DNA of 64,000 nucleotides. Origin: Dichomitus squalens LYAD-421 SS1 (taxonomy: Eukaryota > Basidiomycota > Agaricomycetes > Polyporales > Polyporaceae). Both the position numbers and the translations under genes were made by a program. The DNA lies in assembly GCF_000275845.1 (NCBI RefSeq), contig NW_006766886.1, positions 1,156,037 to 1,220,036 of the forward strand, in the 5' to 3' direction. Each line of letters begins with the position of its first letter. Position 1 is the stretch's first letter. The notes beneath the pieces are model-generated. The model did no database searches. It was not told the origin of the DNA and was given only the letters and a program-made list of their open reading frames with translations. Below, one piece after another: positions 45,834 through 58,304 of this stretch.

Positions 45834-48800
45834 GGGGGTATAAGCGTAAACGATGTATCGGATATCAGAGAATGAGATTGCGAGTGGCAAAGGGTCGAGA
45901 AAGGGGCGGCGTTGGTGGGCGATATAAGGATAAGAACGTGGATGGTGGAGGAAGAGTCTCGAGTGTCGAGCGATGCAGAGTGACGATCTAACGGTGGTGC
46001 ATGCACTATCGGCTGTCGGAGCGCTTGCCGATTACTCGGCAACCTCTGCAAAGACGTCAACGGCCTCTTGCACTGCAACGACCACGACGCTACTCTCTTT
46101 CTGCCCTGGTTGAGCTCGGCTACGGCGGCGGTGCGAAACAGGACAACATTCGTCACCAATGCGCCTCTTATACCCGCCTTGCGCGTTACCCCGCCGCGCT
46201 CAGCTGACCGTCGAAACAGTTACGGCAACCCCTTTCCCCGCACTTCATTGGGCATCGCTCGCAGCCTCGCACGACCGCCATCTGTTCCCAAGAAGCTGAC
46301 AAGCTGCCAGGGCCCCGCGGTCCATTAATCGCACCCTCCGAGATCGCATCGTGCGCGGCTTCCCCACACAGACGCGTCCCCGGTCGACATATGGGATGCG
46401 TCGTGCCACCACTCGCCCTGAACCTACCACACTAGTCTTCGGCCGACTGGGATGCCTCTCAGGCCTGCAGAGCTCCCCTGTTCGGTCATGCGTGCGCCGT
46501 GTCAACCACCAGTGATGTGGCCAAGATCCGGTCTGTTTTCCCGTCTGTGACAAACGCATAGCTATGTCGGACAGCTGTCGGATCCGGTGCGCCCGTTCCC
46601 CCTGTCCCCCTACGGTGCTTATATGAGTATAACACGGGCCTTGTACCGATACTCAGGGCCGACCTGCGGGGACAGCGGAGGGAACGAGGCGCATGAATAG
46701 GTACGTCCACATAATCTGCATGATCTCCATATCCTCTGTCAGTCATCCTGTTCAAATAGCGACTGCGAAGCCGTTGCGCGCTGCGAACGTGTCTCGAAGT
46801 TTGTGCTCAGGGCGCTAGCGACGGAACGTCCCGAGCCCGCTGGCCTCGATAACAGTGTTTCTGCGAACCTGATCTCGCGCTTCGCTGAGTTCTTCTCAAC
46901 GTCCCATACCCTTGTGGGGTTACTGTGAGTTCCGAACGTGCGTAGGTAAGACCGTCATTACAAGTGCGTTACAATGAGGAACGCCCAAGAACCCGTGCTA
47001 AGCACTCGAGAGGACACGACATGCAAAGGCGCACGCAAAGTGGTTTTTGCAGACGCCTTGTGTCGATTTCCCCTGCGCCTCATGCTTGAGTAGAACCCCG
47101 AGATGTGGCAATAGACGCTTCTCTCGTCCAACCCTCATTGATTTTGGTCATTCTATACGACATCCGGCTGATCCTGCTCATAGTTCTGTTGGATACGGCG
47201 GCCATTGAGGCCTAATGAACGATCGGGGACACCGCTGCTAGTACCCTACAATGATCCTTCACTCGTCTCAATACGCCCCCCACCACTGCGGATCAGGCGT
47301 CTGGATCATTGCTTTGGACAGACCCTCTATGCTAGTATTTGCGGTGGTGGGGATGCGAGTTGAGGCGTATGGGTACGAGACCTCTGTACAAATCCTGGAT
47401 CTCCCTCCAGCCTCAGTTTGAACTGCGATGAGCCCGCCCTAGTTGATCATATCTGCTTACGCATGGATATGCAGTTTGATCCATGGTCCCTGCCTTTCAT
47501 GAAATCTTGATGTTCCGGCATGTGTTCCTTGCATGTCGCATCAGTATAGCATAAGACACCCGGGACATTTCTCCGGCGTCGCTCTTTCTCCTCGTGGTAG
47601 TCGCAGCCGAATAGAAGTGCTCTATCTAAGCTCTATCAAGGGCTCCGATATGAAACGATCACGCGAAACGACGCGCATGGTGACCATCCATTCCGGCGAC
47701 TTCGCATCGTCGACGAAGGAGCTTTTACCGGACCATTAGGGTCGATGTCGTTATCCACGCGTTCTGGCAGCGTAAGCTCTACAAGGGGGGCAGTCTATGC
47801 GATAGTTTTGCAACCGGGAGACTTGCCGATGTTGGTTGTAACGAGCCTAATTACCTCGATCTACGAGGACTCCCACACCAGCGGATGCATACAGAACCGA
47901 TGCCACTGCAAGGTTTGCCGTCGCCCTCAGCCCACCAATTGCCCCATCGGAGGATGTGCGACCACAGCGGCACTTTTATTTCGAGTCTAGACACCAGTCC
48001 GTTAGCCGGTGATACATGAAATCTCTATCTTGACGTCAAGAGCTCGCTGCTCATCCTACGATGTCACAGACATCTGGTCAAGCAATCCTGGAGCCCGGGA
48101 TCACCGGGCAGTGGCTAAGCAACTCCGCTGCTGGATCGTGTAGTTGGACAATCCCGTCAGCGAAACAAACATACTATGCTGGGACGCTGGGCTCTCCTTT
48201 GACGTCAAAGGTGCTTCGGCTTGACGAGCCCTGGCTCATGCAGGCCTCGTTGCACGACTTCCTGAAGCCTGAAGATAGAGCCGGTGGTTAAGCTTCCACA
48301 TCGGTCGCGAAGAGACGCGAGAGCATGACGTTGCCAGCGGAGGGCAGGGACGATCGAAGGGGTTCAGGTCGAGATTAGCTATAGGCTTCCATTATGTATT
48401 TTGTACATACGCAGGCCACGCATCAGGATTGATGGGCCGATGGATAGTGGGCGGCGCACGGACGGTCTGAGAGCAATGCGGCGCGGTCCTCGCCGAGTAC
48501 AAACGTTCGATTGCTCGATGCGACGGCAAGCAGGCCCATATCCTCCGCAGCGGTCGATGGCTCCCGTTAGCATCAGTTGCGCATAATGAACATCTATCGG
48601 ATGGGGGCCGAGGCTAGGCCCAACATTGTGCCACTGAGGAGGTCTTTTTCTCTGAACAGATGTCGACGAACCAATGCCTGAGCCTCGCACCTTGGCTAGT
48701 CCGTGCGACCCGCCGGCGCGTGCAGACGCAGTTTGACGGAAATATAACGCTCCTCGTCGCTTAGCGCGATGTGCACCTTCCCAAGAGCCCTCACGTCGTC

Positions 48801-48851
48801 GTCTGTGCACTCGACGCCAGCGAACGGTCTCCTCGGTCCCCCCGTCGCACG
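45834..48851. other. 3-kb gene-poor interval
   Basis: The first part is the trehalase promoter (AGGGG words near 45902 could be stress-response elements; weak evidence). From 46 to 48.8 kb only short frames without recognisable protein were seen. No tRNA boxes or long repeats were recognised. The last 100 bp hold the ABC transporter 5' region. Confidence 0.5.
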
Positions 48852-51800
48852 ATGAGCTCGAGTCTGAGTATGGCGGCGCAGTTCTTCATGTCCGTGCCAG
48901 TCCCTCCGCTGTCCCGCCCAGCCACAGGGCTCCTCTCGATCCCCGAGACTTTCTCCGCGACCACCTCAGACAGCCCCGGACCTTTAGGCAGCAGCCCCCA
49001 ACTTGACTACGTAGTCACGACTCTCCTGCCGGCCAGTGCTGCACTCCTCGCCCTGTCCTATGAGCTTCTTTCTCGGATATCATACCCCAAGGCCGTCCAG
49101 AACGTCGCTCTCAAACTCTCGAGACCGTTCCGCAACTTTTTCACTCTCGAAGACGTCGAGGCGCCCACGCTGTGCCCGCTCCACCGTGCACCATGGAAGG
49201 CGCGCGCTCTCGTCGTCGGGTCGGCCGCGCAGAGCGTCGGGTGGCTCGCGGTGCTCGCCTACAAGCAGGAGGTCGCCGACTGGGAGGGAAGCTTGAGAGC
49301 CGGGGTGGCGTTTCTCGCATGGGTGCGTACTTCGTCCGACGCGCGCTCCGACGAAGGATCAACGTTGTGCTGATGGACGGCGGCGGCGCGCCGACCGCGC
49401 TGCAGACATTCGCGCTTACGCGCGTGCTCGTCAGACCCCCGGTGACGCCCCCGTACCTCCTCCTGTGCTTTTACGTGACGTGCGCGGCTGCGGCGGCTTA
49501 CGAGCTCGTCTTTGATGTCCTGAGAGGCGGCGGTGGCGTGCAGTATGGCGCCCTCGGGCTCGGCGCGCTGCAGCTTTGCGTGCTGGGCACACTCATCTGG
49601 ATAGCGGGGACGTACCCTTTGCGGGACGTGTGGCCTGGACCAGATGTTGCGAGACCATTCGAGGTGAGTTCTAGTCGGACACGTTGCAATGAACGCGGCT
49701 GGTCTTACGTGCCTCCTCCGGAAAGCCCCCATCGAGTAATTTCACGATGCCGGAGGATAGCGCGAATCTCTGGAGTTGGTCCACGTTTTCGTTCGTGGAG
49801 CCTTTGTTTGAGGTTTCGAATGCGCGCACCGTCAACGAGTCTGACGTCTGGAGGCTCTCGCCGTTCTTGACCCACAAGAACATATTTACAAAATACCTGC
49901 GATATGCATCTGCGTACGTCCCTATGCAGTCCGTGTTTCAGTCTCTAGGCTTACATTGTAGATAGACATCCGACGCACTCCCTCTTACGCTACTTAATCG
50001 TGTCTAATTCCCTCGATCTAATTCTCGACTTACTACTGGAAACCTGGAGCGCGGTGGTTGGTGAGTTGGCCGCGTGCATGTCTTGTCAGGAGCGTGCCTA
50101 ACGCGCGTGTGTCCAGGATATGTTCCGCCCTATGCCTTGCAACGCATCCTACAGGCCCTTTCCGACCCCTCTCCGAACGCCAAGAGCACAGCCTATTTCT
50201 TCGCTGCTGTTGCGTTCATTGCCAATCTCTCCTTCGCTCAAGTGGATGTGAACCAGGGATGGTTCAACCGACGATGCTACGAGCGTACAAGAGGGCAACT
50301 ATTTTGCGCACTCCACTACAAGTGCGTTTACATCCAATTGCATAAAGACCCGTGTTCACTCCCCAACGGTTGAATCTCGCAGGGCACTGAAGAGGCGAGA
50401 CGTGAGCGGTAAGAATGAGCCCAAGAACGACGATCCCTTGCTGGAAAACGAGGATGAAGGCAATGCGGATCTTGGCAAGATCGTCAACCTCATGCAGTAG
50501 GTTTGCCAAGCAGCCGCGGTGATGTCGCCATATTGACCAGCTGGGGCAGAGGAGATGCATATGCCGTGGCACACCGCTTCTGGCAATTTTCCGGCTTCTT
50601 CCTGGCCCCCGTCCGCCTGACCATCGCTCTGGTGTATCTCTACAGGTAGGCACGCTAGAACGACCCGGCACTTTTATCGATCTAACGAACATCCACCGAT
50701 CAGAGTTCTAGGGTGGAGCGCCTTCACCGCTGTCGCCGTGACGGTCGTGGTTTACCTTATGAACTACCCCTTGGCAAAGTATGACATATACGTGCGTGGT
50801 CATCCTGGCTTAGGACTAATGGCCATAATTGACAATGGCGCGGATAGCTTATGCGCCAGAGCTGGAAGGCGTCAGATCGCAGGATGAACACCGTAAATGA
50901 ACTTTTCCAGAACATTCGCTTCCTCAAATTTTATGGATGGGGTACGCTATGCCGTATGGCCGTCGCACTTGTGTTGGATTTCTGACATTCTCGTGCAGAG
51001 TCCCGATGGAGCGAACGCGTCAAGGAAGCGCGAGAGTCGGAGCTGAAATGGCGCGTCAAGGCTAACATCGTCGATACATTCATCTCGTTTATCTGGAGCT
51101 GGATGCCGTCGGGCACGGCGCTCGCGACCTTCGTTTGCTATACCGTCGTCGCAGGCAAACCGCTCACTGTCGCGACTGCGTTCACGGCAATCGCGCTCTT
51201 CTCGTACCTTCAGGGCCCAATGGTAGAACTCCCCGATCAAGTTTTCGCTATGTTGCACGGTATGTTCTTCACAGCAAGGTCAAGTCGTCGATTGATGGCT
51301 GATATCGAATACCCAGCGTACGTCAGCATGCAACGTATTGAACGATTTCTCAACGAGGAAGAGGTTCCAGCCTGGGCTTCGTCGTTGAAACGGGATGTTA
51401 CATCTGCTTCGTCCAACGAGACTGAAGTGGGGTTTGATACTGCGACTTTCGAGTGGGACATAGCCGAGAAAGAGACGCCCTCTAGGTTCACGCTGGGTCC
51501 TCTGAACATCCGATTCCCTCCTGGACAGCTTTCTTTAGTGAGCGGACCAACTGGCTCTGGGAAGTCCGCGCTCCTTACGGCGCTGCTTGGAGGTACGTCG
51601 ACCTGGTCGCTCTAGTCCCCCATCCCGATACTGATCACGCGTTATAGAGATGCACTGTACATCAGGCCGAGTGATACTCAACAAGGCAGGTCACCGAGTT
51701 GCCTATTGCGCGCAGAACGCCTGGCTCGAGCATGCCACCATCCGAGACAACATCATCTTCGGCGCTGGATTTGGATATGATGAGGCTCGCTACCAAGCTG

Positions 51801-54729
51801 TTGTGGATGCCTGTGCTCTCGCGAAGGATTTCGAGATTTTTACAGCAGGAGACATGACAGGTATGTCGGTAACCGCACGCATGGCTAACGTATTACTCAG
51901 TTTGGTGCTCCAGAAATTGGCGAGAAGGGCATTACCCTTTCTGGCGGCCAGCGCGCCCGGATCGCTCTCGCGCGCGCTTTGTATTCTCCCGCGAAGGTAC
52001 GCCATGCCTCTAAAGGAATCTCCTGACAGGGGCTGATACAGCTCTATAGGTTATCCTCCTCGATGACCCGTACGTTACATCTCTAGAAGCAGAGCCTACA
52101 CGCTAACATCTTTCCAGACTCGCTGCAGTTGACCTGCACACTGCCACCCACCTCGTCAAGAAGGCGCTGTCAGGGGACCTCGCGCGTGGCCGGACCATCA
52201 TTCTTGTCACCCACCATATCAGTCTGTGCCTACCTATTGCGGCTTATCTCGTAGAGCTTTCGTCGGGTGCGGTATTGCGCAGCGGCTTGACTTCGGAGTT
52301 GCAGGAGCGTGGGGAGCTGGAGAAGCTCGTTGAGGCTGAGGATACCGTGGAAGAAGGCAAGGCAACAGATGCGGCTTCTACAACAGACGTGGAAAACGAA
52401 GCGGACGTCACAAAGAACCCCGAGAACGGCAAAAGCAACAGCGTTGGCAAACCCGACGGGTTACTCACGGATACCGACGCCGGAAAGCTCGTCGACGAGG
52501 AGACGCGCGCAGAGGGCCGGGTGTCGCTACGGACTTACTGGACCTATATTAGGGCCGCCGGGATTGTGTGCTGGATCTTCACGTTCGCGTTCATGCTCCT
52601 CATCCGGATAATCAATGTCGGCTTCCAGGTGAGTGGGAGTATTCGGCGTGTAAAGCCACTTATATATATCATGTCGCAGTTCTTCGTAGCAAAATGGGGC
52701 GAGGCCTACGAACACGGTCCAGTCTCGGAAGCTGTTGCTCTTGGACCAGGAATTTTCGACCACCTGCCCCCGCCCGATGAAGACGTCTGGCCTTGGCTGA
52801 TGATCTATCTGTATATCTCGATGGCCGGGGCTCTGTTTTCCTTGTTCTACATCTCGCTTGGATACTATGCGAGCCTACAAGCGTCTCGCTCGCTCTTCAT
52901 TTCCATGCTGCAGCGCCTGTCTCGGGCTCCTTCTCGTTTCTTCGACATCACTCCCATCGGGCGCATCCTCAACCGCTTCACCTCGGACATCAATACGGTC
53001 GACTACAACCTCCAAGGCTCCGCTCGCTCCGCACTGTCCGGAACGCTCAATTTCCTCATTTCTTTCTCCGTCATCATCTCCGTCGTGCCCTCCTTCGCAC
53101 CCTTCGCGATCTTCATTGCATGGCTATACATCCGCCTGGCGCCGTCCTACGTGCGTGCTTCGCGCGACCTGCGACGTCTGGAGTCTGTGTCGCTGTCTCC
53201 CGCGTTTGCTGGGTTCGACGAGCTGTTGAGGGGTCTGCCGCATGTTCGTGCATTCGGGATGGAGGAGCGGTACCAGGACAGATTCTACTCGCGAGTGGAC
53301 AAGTTCCAGTCGTTTGACCATGTCTATGTGCGTCTTCCTCGAATGACTGCGTTGGGTGACGTGGTGAACTGATATGACGCGATAGTGGTTGATCGCTGGT
53401 TGGCTGAACTGGCGATATGACTGTTCGTATTCATGTGTTCCCGCGGAAAACCACGTCAACTAACGTCATGTATAGGTTTGGGTTCCGTCGTCGTCTTCAT
53501 GACGACGTTGTTTGCCCTCGGGAGCTCCGTCTCGTCCGGTTGGGCTGCGTTGGTGATTGTCCAGGCAGGAGTGTTTGCCGACGCTTCTCGGCAACTCGTC
53601 AGGTAGTCGTTGATGCTTGCAATTGTGAACCGTACTGACTCCATCTTACGAAGGGTCCTCGCCCAAGTCGAGCTCGACTTCAATTCCGTCGAACGTATTG
53701 TGGAGTACCTCGAGGTACCGCAGGAGGCGCCCGCAATCATCCCAGAGAAGCGGCCGCCCGCTGCCTGGCCGTCGAGCAATGGGGAACTCGTTGTGCAGGA
53801 CCTCGTCGTGAAGTACGCGCCGCACCTTCCCCCAGCACTGAAGAAGCTGTCGTTTTATGTCAAACCGGCGGAGAAGGTCGGAGTCGTTGGAAGGACCGGG
53901 TCTGGCAAGTCAACTTTGGCGATGTCTTTTCTCAGGATCATCGAGCCGAGTGGAGGTCATATAATGTGAGCGCGAACGACAGCTTTATCATTTCATCGCA
54001 GTGACAATCCTTTAGAATTGATGGTATTGACATCACTACTATCGGTCTGGAAGACCTGCGAAGTCGAATCGTACGTGGTATTGCTACCAGAAGGCCACTA
54101 CTGTCGCTCACTCGCTAACTTGACCACAGACTATCATTAGCCAGGACGTTTCCCTTTTCTCCGGCACACTACGGAGTAATCTGGACCCCTTCAATGAACA
54201 TACTGACCAAGAATGCTGGGATGTCCTCGAACGATGTCGCCTCACAACTATCCTCAAGGGTTCTCTACAACGTACGCAAGAGTCCCACGAGATCACGCTG
54301 GACATGCCCATCAGCCAAACTGGCTCCCTGAGCGCGGGTGAACGCCAGCTAGTCGCAATGGCGCGTGCCATCCTACGGCACAGTAACGTCGTGATACTGG
54401 ATGAGGCAACTTCTCAGATCGATAGCGATCTTGATGACCAGGTCAGTGATGATTACGCTGTCTGACGTTTGAGGCGAATGCTTAATCTCTTGCAGATACA
54501 ACGCACGATCCGAGAGGAGTTCGCAGGTGCGATCGTGATTACCATTGCCCATCGCCTCAAGACCGTCTTAGACTATGATCGAATCATGGTCCTTGGTTCG
54601 GGCGAGATTGTCGAATTCGACTCGCCAAACGAGCTTTTACGCAGGCCGGGCAGTTCGTTCCGAGATATGTGTCGGGCGAGTACGGACAGAAGGGTACACC
54701 AGGCAGTCTCTGAAGCTCATATTCACTGA
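48852..54729 (+). CDS. ABC transporter, ABCC (MRP/YOR1-like) subfamily
   Basis: ATP-driven exporter of conjugates or drugs in the plasma or vacuolar membrane. Twenty-two exons chain in frame to 1565 aa: 48852-49322, 49406-49663, 49726-49913, 49966-50060, 50117-50321, 50383-50496, 50550-50645, 50704-50791, 50848-50941, 50999-51259, 51317-51592, 51648-51860, 51914-51996, 52050-52069, 52118-52628, 52680-53327, 53386-53422, 53476-53602, 53654-53965, 54016-54070, 54130-54441, 54496-54729. Order: TMD0-like N-terminus, TMD1, NBD1, acidic linker, TMD2, NBD2. NBD1 has Walker A GPTGSGKS (700-707), [14 protein letters not shown] and LLDDPLAAVD, with Asp in place of the catalytic Glu as is usual for ABCC. 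NBD2 has GRTGSGKST (1341-1349), [14 protein letters not shown] and [12 protein letters not shown] (Glu1476). An in-frame ATG at 48771 could extend the start. The substrate is unknown. Confidence 0.94.
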
Positions 54730-55157
54730 AGTGGTATGCATCTCGTCGCCAAAAGTATCTTTTGTTCAATGCATGGTGGGATGGATGTATTTGTAGCTTG
54801 CATATCGGTTCTGAGGGTACATCCGGCTATATATCATTCACCGGGGCGTTAATCTCGCTTTAATTTACATGGATTACTTGTCGGGGTCTTCGTTGTACAC
54901 ATATAATCGAAAGAGTCGCTGCTTACAGTCTCTCTGAAGATGTCCGATATGATGTGGATTTGCGGTAGGCGAACCAGTGCGGCAATGTGGCAGGGGCTGT
55001 GCAGGCCAAGAGGGTAGGTTGTCAGTTGTCAGATACGCCATGTATCATGTCTGCTTTAGGCGTCCTCCCGATCCGCCATGCACGCAGCATCATCCCTCTC
55101 ACCCACTTACTCTCAGATTCCTCCCGGTCTTGACTACATTCCGGATAAATAGCAAGA
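54730..55157. other. Intergenic
   Basis: The 3' flank of the ABC transporter and the promoter of the next gene. No other feature was seen. Confidence 0.5.
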
Positions 55158-56458
55158 ATGGCGTACCAAGGACAAACCGACATCGTTTCTGGGGAGCAAT
55201 ACCGATATGCTTTGACTAACTTCGTACGTCGCTTCCGGACAGTGCGAATGACGCCTGCTTCCTAACAACGCGATACGTGTGCAGCGCATTGCCCACGAGA
55301 AGGTAGAGGAGCAACGAGTACAGCTACAGGAGCAGGAGAAGCAGGTTGCCCTCCTGCGAGCCAGGATCGCCCTACTTGAGGGGACAAATCAGAATAGCCA
55401 TCTGGGCGTGAGCAAGCTTGGTGGGAACTCGGTCGATGACTTTTCTATCAAGGTATGTCATGTGTTACAAGTAGATAAATCTCAGGGTGAACGCATTCGC
55501 ACGACATGCACAGAATGCCGCGTCGGGTTTGGAGAGGCAGATCAACCGTTGGGCCGCGGACGTGACCCGCGCACCTCCTGTACCCTTCAACACGATTCGC
55601 CAAGCTGCGCTTACGGACGTGTTCGACGATGATCCACCGGAGCTCGGGCCCAACGCACCCAACGCTACTGGTATCCAGATTCAGAGCTTGCTACGCCATG
55701 CTGTCTCGAAGACCATTGCTGAAGGCATCGTGAATTGCCTGATCGTCACAGACTCCCCTGAGGCGAACATCCAGCTCACGCGGATACACGAGCACATCTT
55801 CTCCCGTGAGTGCGTCCCTTCATTGAAAGCGACCAATGGAGACCAATGATATCTTCCAGGTGATGCTACCGTGGCGGCAGTATGGCGCCGACAGACCTTC
55901 ACCGCCGCCGTCGAGTCTTGCTCGGAAGACATGTCCCGCTTCTTCCTATCCGAGCACATGCCAAACCTCACGAAGATCCTTGGCCTCGACACTAACGCCA
56001 AGGGCACCGCCGCCAGCGGCATCTATCTTGTCCTCGAAGCCGCCTACGAGTTCTCGCGCATGCTCCACGGGGCTCCATCGAGTTCCGGTGGCTCCGTTGA
56101 CGCGTTCTACCGCGCGTTCGTCCCCGACGTCGCGATCACCATGAACCCGCGGCAGATCGAGCTCGTCAAGAGATGCCACAAGACGGAGAGGGGCGAGCTG
56201 GATCGTGTTGGCGCGACGGTGTTCCCTGGATTGGTAAAGGTCTCCCGGGGACCCCAGGGCCCGAACGGAGTCTCGACAGAGGACGTCCAGACGGTGGTGC
56301 GGAGAGCGCAAGTTATATGCGAATGCGCTTTGATGGGCACAGGAGTGGTATCGCCTGGTGTAGGTATGGGCCCCGGTGTTATGGGCGTGTCGCCCCCACC
56401 ATCTGCGCCTCCGTCGGTGTCTCCGCAACCATACGCACACCCGCACGGGGGATACTGA
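55158..56458 (+). CDS. Conserved hypothetical coiled-coil protein
   Basis: Four exons (55158-55223, 55285-55452, 55514-55805, 55860-56458) give 374 aa in frame. Residues about 22-55 form a heptad-like coiled coil (RIAHEKVEEQRVQLQEQEKQ, VALLRARIALLEG). A helical body follows with LERQINRWAADV, AVSKTIAEGIVNCLIVT, HEHIFSRDATVAAVWRRQ and VFPGLVKVSRGP. The tail is Gly/Pro/Ser-rich. No catalytic motif, signal peptide or membrane helix is seen. The clean exon chain and ordered composition support a real gene; I do not recognise the family. Confidence 0.78.
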
Positions 56459-57428
56459 TAGAATTTTGGCATCTTACCGACTGTCGCTTAGGTATAGGAT
56501 CGGTTCCTAAAGCTGTGTTGTCCGTGCACTAGTACGATGTCTGATGGTTTCAATCAAGCAAGCTATCATACCACCGGTAGGCCACAAACGCAAGGCTAAC
56601 TGAAGAAGGTGGTCAAAAGCAATGCTCAGCCGAGTACATCAAAGTATTGTCCTATTTATATCAGGTTAGGAAATCGACAAATCGATGCGGAGGGTGTGCG
56701 TTCCAATCTTTCCCTGACATCACCCAGTCAACACAGGAGAATCTCATGACTTCTGAAGTCGGCTGTCCAGGACCCCGAAGAAGTACGCCCTACTCAGACG
56801 CGTCTGTTTACAGGCTCTAGGCTGACTGGTAGAAGCCGGTCTGTTATTGTACACTTAGTTTAAGATATTTCTCCAACGACCAGTTCAAATTTCCCGAGTT
56901 CGGTGCCACCATGCAGGGGATTCTGTGCGCCTTTGACAGAAGGGTAGGAGTTCCTCTTCGTCCATGAAACTTGCTTCGACTCCTCCGAGAAGGTTCGTTC
57001 CTCGTACATGGCCTGTGTAATAATTCTGACTGCTTTCTATGACGCAGGGCAGCCCATATTATTTCGTGTGCCGTCACGGCGGGGAGCACCTAGCTTAGCT
57101 CGTGTCGCCTGCGGCTGCCTGTCGTTGCGCACTGATGCGACATCGAAGCCCGATGTGCAGCGGATTCTCGTAAGCCATGCATTAGATAGGTATGTCGAAA
57201 TGGGGCGCGCTAGAGATGGATGAACGTGTCCAAAGAGTGGTCCCAGACTCTGAATGCGCACTGCGCAGATCGTTTTCCGGGCTCGTACGTCTGCAGCCTC
57301 GCTGTTCGGCCTGACAGCACGTTGAGTGGGCGAATGACCATGTGTACTTATAGAGCCCCGTCATAGATAGGGCACGAGCCCACAAAAACCCTTACCGCAG
57401 CAGGGTACGATTAGTAGATAAGACGTTC
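56459..57428. other. Intergenic, no recognisable gene
   Basis: About 1 kb with short frames only. No repeat, RNA gene or promoter landmark was recognised. Confidence 0.5.
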
Positions 57429-57980
57429 TTGAGAAGTGCTGCATGTCTCTCAACTTCGCAACCGCGTTATCCCTCGACCCAACCACGTATCTCCCGCCCT
57501 CTACAACATGAATATGTCTTGGGGATTCAGAAGCAGGTCGGTGCCAATCTCTCCTTGTCATGCCGTGCTCTCATAGTTGTTTCTTCTAGTGGGAGTGGAG
57601 CTTCCAGAGACGGGTTCAGCATTGCCGAGTTAATGCTCCCCGACCACCTTCTCCTTCGCGCCACTAGTCCTGCGGACCCGGAAGGGAAATGTATGCTAGG
57701 CAATTGGCCAGCGTACAGTTTCGGGGTCGAGATGTTACTGCGCATCAGGGGGCTCGAGGGGCATCTTGATGAGAAAAAGGGTCGCTCCTCGAGAGTGAAC
57801 GCAGACCAGTGGCAGGCCGAGGAAGACCTATGCAAGCTCGTCATTGGGTTCAATGTAAAGGACTTCGCTGAAGTCTTTGGCTCGTCGCTCCTACCGATTC
57901 GGGAAACCACGGCTGCGGCAATGTGGTCGGAGCTGGCAGGTCGGTTTCTAGCTGGGGAGATCAATTGCCAGCATATGTAG
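57429..57980 (+). CDS. Gag-like domain fragment
   Basis: The conserved part starts at about 57597: DGFSIAELMLPDHLLLR, LGNWPAYSFGVEMLLRIRGL, DQWQAEEDLCKLVIGFNVKDF, AAAMWSELAGRF, then stops. It aligns block by block with the gene at 41254-41961. The segment PADPEGK-x-MLGNWPA is closer to the copia-type gag pattern than the other copy. No nucleic-acid-binding knuckle, protease, integrase or reverse transcriptase follows. The upstream 55 residues are unlike the homologue, so the true start or an upstream exon is unresolved; a splice acceptor TTCTAG lies at about 57590. It may be an isolated gag remnant or a small domesticated gene. Confidence 0.5.
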   Translation: MRSAACLSTSQPRYPSTQPRISRPLQHEYVLGIQKQVGANLSLSCRALIVVSSSGSGASRDGFSIAELMLPDHLLLRATSPADPEGKCMLGNWPAYSFGVEMLLRIRGLEGHLDEKKGRSSRVNADQWQAEEDLCKLVIGFNVKDFAEVFGSSLLPIRETTAAAMWSELAGRFLAGEINCQHM

Positions 57981-58304
57981 ATGCATGTCTATGTATCTGT
58001 ATCGGAGCAGTACTGCGTTGTCGGCGAAGAGGCTTATCTTCTTGAGCTTAGATAGATTGGACTTGCATGTGATGCTCACTGAAGGCACGGCAATTTGACA
58101 TCTGGGCATAAAATCGTCGCTGCCGCAACCTGGCAGGAGATCCGGGCATCATACCCACGATCGGGATTGAGGGTATCAGTAGACCGCCTTCACCTATGTG
58201 GCTGATACTGAGCTGAGATTCAGCAGTATGTCTGGAGTTGCACAACGCATGCGCTTGTACGATGTCCAGTGGTTGTAATCTAATGAACTATTACTATACG
58301 AAAT
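57981..58304. other. Intergenic between gag-like fragment and Mic60 3' end
   Basis: 324 bp with no recognised feature. Confidence 0.5.
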
